Made by a program: the position numbers and the translations under genes
In this document: positions 33,363 through 34,848 of the stretch, piece by piece
Numbering within the stretch: position 1 is the first letter of the stretch
How the letters are laid out: every line of letters starts with the position of its first letter
Source: Kofleriaceae bacterium
GTDB taxonomy: Bacteria; Myxococcota_A; Polyangia; Haliangiales; Haliangiaceae
Direction of reading: 5' to 3'
Assembly: GCA_025357755.1 (NCBI GenBank)
Contig: JANXOP010000254.1
Location: 1 to 34,848, forward strand
DNA: 34,848 nucleotides
The notes under the pieces: model-generated
Told to the model about the DNA's origin: nothing
The model's input: the letters and a program-made list of their open reading frames with translations, nothing else
Databases searched by the model: none

Positions 33363-34466
33363 TCAGTAGCAGACGGTAGCGTCGCCGTAGACCGGCTTGA
33401 TGCCGAGCGGCAAGGCCGCCGTCGTGAGCTCGCTCGTGCCCTTGTAGACGCGGAACCCACCGGGGTTGGTGGAGCCGGACGGCGCGTCCATCACGACGAC
33501 CTTGCCGTCGGCGCACGCCGCGATATCGGTGATCGATTGCGTATCCGGCGTCAGCTTGTTCGTGGCGTACGTCGAGCTGGTCGTGTCGTACGAGCGCGCC
33601 CAGTTGTGCGAGAAGTCCGGGGCCGAGTACGCGAACCACAACGTGGTGCCCGAGACATCGAACGCGATCGGCTGACCACCGAGCGCGGAGTTCATCGTCA
33701 TGCACGCCGCCGTCGGCGTGGTGCCCGGCGTGATCGAAATCGTGCAGCCGGCTGACGAGTCGTACGTCGTCATGATGATGTTCGTGCCCATCATCTTCGA
33801 GAGTGCTTGCGGGTTCGGGACCGGCAGCGCGATGTGCGTGCGCACCGTGTTCGTCACCGCATCGATCACGACGAGCACGCCGTTGCCACGCGGGCTAAAG
33901 CCCGCGAGATCGCCGCAGCCGACATAGACATCGGTGCCGACGGCGATCGCGGAGGTGCAGTCCGGCTTGCCATCGGGATCTCCGACCGCCGCCGCGAGAT
34001 CGATCGCGGTGAACGTGCTGTCGCCGAGCTTGCCGTAGACCACCCCGGTCCCGCCGAGCACGGGCACGTACAGCGTCGAGCCGACGACGGCGACATCCTG
34101 CGGGTTCGAACCGGCGCCGGTACCGAGCTGACCGAGGAGGGCGAACGTCGTCGCGTCGACGCCGGTCACGTTGTTCGTGTCGCGGTTGATCACGTACAGC
34201 GTGTTGCCGAGCTTGCGGAGTTGCGGATCGTCGGTGACGATGCCGGCGACGAGGCCCTGCTGCACCGTGAGCGAAGCGATCTGAAGCGCACCGATCGTTC
34301 CGGGCGGCGCGGAGAAGTCACCGGCAACGGCGACGGCTCGCGGCATGGCGGGCGCGGCATCCGCGGTGGCCGCAGTATCGACACCTGCATCGGCAGCTGG
34401 CTGCGAGGCATTGTCGCCGCATGCGGCCGAGAACAGGAACGGAACAACCAATAGTAGGGACTTCAT
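33363..34466 (-). CDS. Beta-propeller-like lipoprotein coupled to a TonB receptor, 367 aa
   Basis: ATG at 34466 overlaps the TonB receptor stop (ATGA). Signal MKSLLLVVPFLFSAAC with Cys16, then an Ala/Asp tether (PAADAGVDTAATADAAP). The body has repeated short strands of the type LGNTLYVINRDTNNVTGVD, GSTLYVPVLGG, GTDVYVGCGDL and DGKVVVMDAPSG, as in YncE-type seven-bladed propellers. Five Cys in the mature part may pair. It probably works at the outer membrane with the receptor, for example in substrate capture. A TTG at 34478 is in frame but upstream of the natural start. Confidence 0.85.
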   Translation of the reverse strand: MKSLLLVVPFLFSAACGDNASQPAADAGVDTAATADAAPAMPRAVAVAGDFSAPPGTIGALQIASLTVQQGLVAGIVTDDPQLRKLGNTLYVINRDTNNVTGVDATTFALLGQLGTGAGSNPQDVAVVGSTLYVPVLGGTGVVYGKLGDSTFTAIDLAAAVGDPDGKPDCTSAIAVGTDVYVGCGDLAGFSPRGNGVLVVIDAVTNTVRTHIALPVPNPQALSKMMGTNIIMTTYDSSAGCTISITPGTTPTAACMTMNSALGGQPIAFDVSGTTLWFAYSAPDFSHNWARSYDTTSSTYATNKLTPDTQSITDIAACADGKVVVMDAPSGSTNPGGFRVYKGTSELTTAALPLGIKPVYGDATVCY

Positions 34467-34848
34467 TTGAGACTCCAATCGAGGGCGAGGTAGTAGCTGC
34501 GACCAGGTAGCGGGAAACCGAAATAGTCAGACAGAGGGGTCGGCACCATCGCGAGATCCGGACGCGGTGGCGGAGTGAGCGTGAGTTGCTCGGTGCGTTC
34601 GTTCGCGAGGTTCGCGACCGAGAACGACAAGCCGAGGTGCGGGACCAGCTCGATGCGTGCGCCCGCACCGAGCAACCAGCGATCGGGCAGCGGTTGAGTG
34701 TTGCCGCGATCGAGGAACGTGTCGCTCTGCCAGGTCGCGTCGCACCAGAGCGACGTGGTGCGCGCGAATGCGCGACGCTCGACATCGATCCGACCGTAGA
34801 CCGTCTCGGCCGGCTGGCTCGGCAGTTGCTTGTTCGCGTAGGCCGGAT
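34463..34848 (-). CDS. TonB-dependent receptor, C-terminal part (partial)
   Basis: The gene runs off the right edge; 127 residues of its C-terminus are visible. They show the strand pattern of the receptor barrel end: KQLPSQPAETVYGRIDVE, then WLLGAGARIELVPHLGLSFS and VANLANERTEQL, and finally FGFPLPGRSYYLALDWSLK with an aromatic-rich last strand. NLxNxR and PGRSYYLALDW are the usual C-terminal hallmarks. It would be an outer-membrane transporter for a TonB-energised substrate that cannot be identified here. Followed by the coupled lipoprotein gene. Confidence 0.9.
   Translation of the reverse strand, partial: PAYANKQLPSQPAETVYGRIDVERRAFARTTSLWCDATWQSDTFLDRGNTQPLPDRWLLGAGARIELVPHLGLSFSVANLANERTEQLTLTPPPRPDLAMVPTPLSDYFGFPLPGRSYYLALDWSLK

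Overview
The window is GC-rich DNA (about two thirds G+C by eye) with dense, mostly short-gapped genes. It carries a very high share of lipoprotein signal peptides, an OmpA protein with thrombospondin type 3 calcium repeats, a double-FHA membrane protein and zinc-ribbon proteins. Together these suggest a myxobacterium-like deltaproteobacterium (Myxococcota, possibly Kofleriaceae/Haliangium-like). That placement is inferred from gene content and style, not from a marker gene. I saw no tRNA, rRNA, CRISPR, insertion sequence or phage gene.

Layout. 1-256: start of an ABC exporter (minus), divergent from a lipoprotein (296-1906). 1988-7765: two convergent M16 metallopeptidase lipoproteins, each 962 residues, whose stop codons abut. 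7797-9649: patatin-like phospholipase and a PEGA-like lipoprotein. 9674-14593 is an envelope-stress block on the minus strand. One operon encodes a His-rich CpxP/Spy-like protein, an OmpR-type regulator and a histidine kinase with a LiaF-like N-terminal domain. A second encodes an ECF sigma factor, a zinc-binding anti-sigma factor and a Spy-like periplasmic protein. 14716-16339: two lipoproteins. 16560-18552: comM and a small partner gene. 18549-24692: mixed single genes (zinc ribbon, secreted propeller-like protein, psuG, PEBP-family lipoprotein, DUF4234, phosphoesterase plus CBM9-like pair, two small proteins). 24710-28635: OmpA/TSP3 protein and double-FHA protein. 28728-32587: a division/peptidoglycan operon ftsE - small ORF - ftsX - envC-like - ctpA-like. 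32657-33358: collagen-like lipoprotein. 33363-34848: TonB-dependent receptor (partial) coupled to a propeller lipoprotein.

The most unusual features are these. (1) The FtsE homologue has lost its Walker A lysine, Walker B glutamate, signature motif and H-loop histidine. Its operon is otherwise complete, and a coupled 58-residue ORF of unknown function sits between ftsE and ftsX. (2) A LiaF-like domain and a His-rich linker are fused to a CpxA-like kinase, next to an ECF/anti-sigma/Spy-like operon of the Cnr type. (3) Many monocistronic or operon-leading genes have a -10-like hexamer only 5-8 bases before the start codon and no ribosome binding site, which implies leaderless mRNAs. Operon-internal genes instead use stop-start overlaps or clear Shine-Dalgarno sites.
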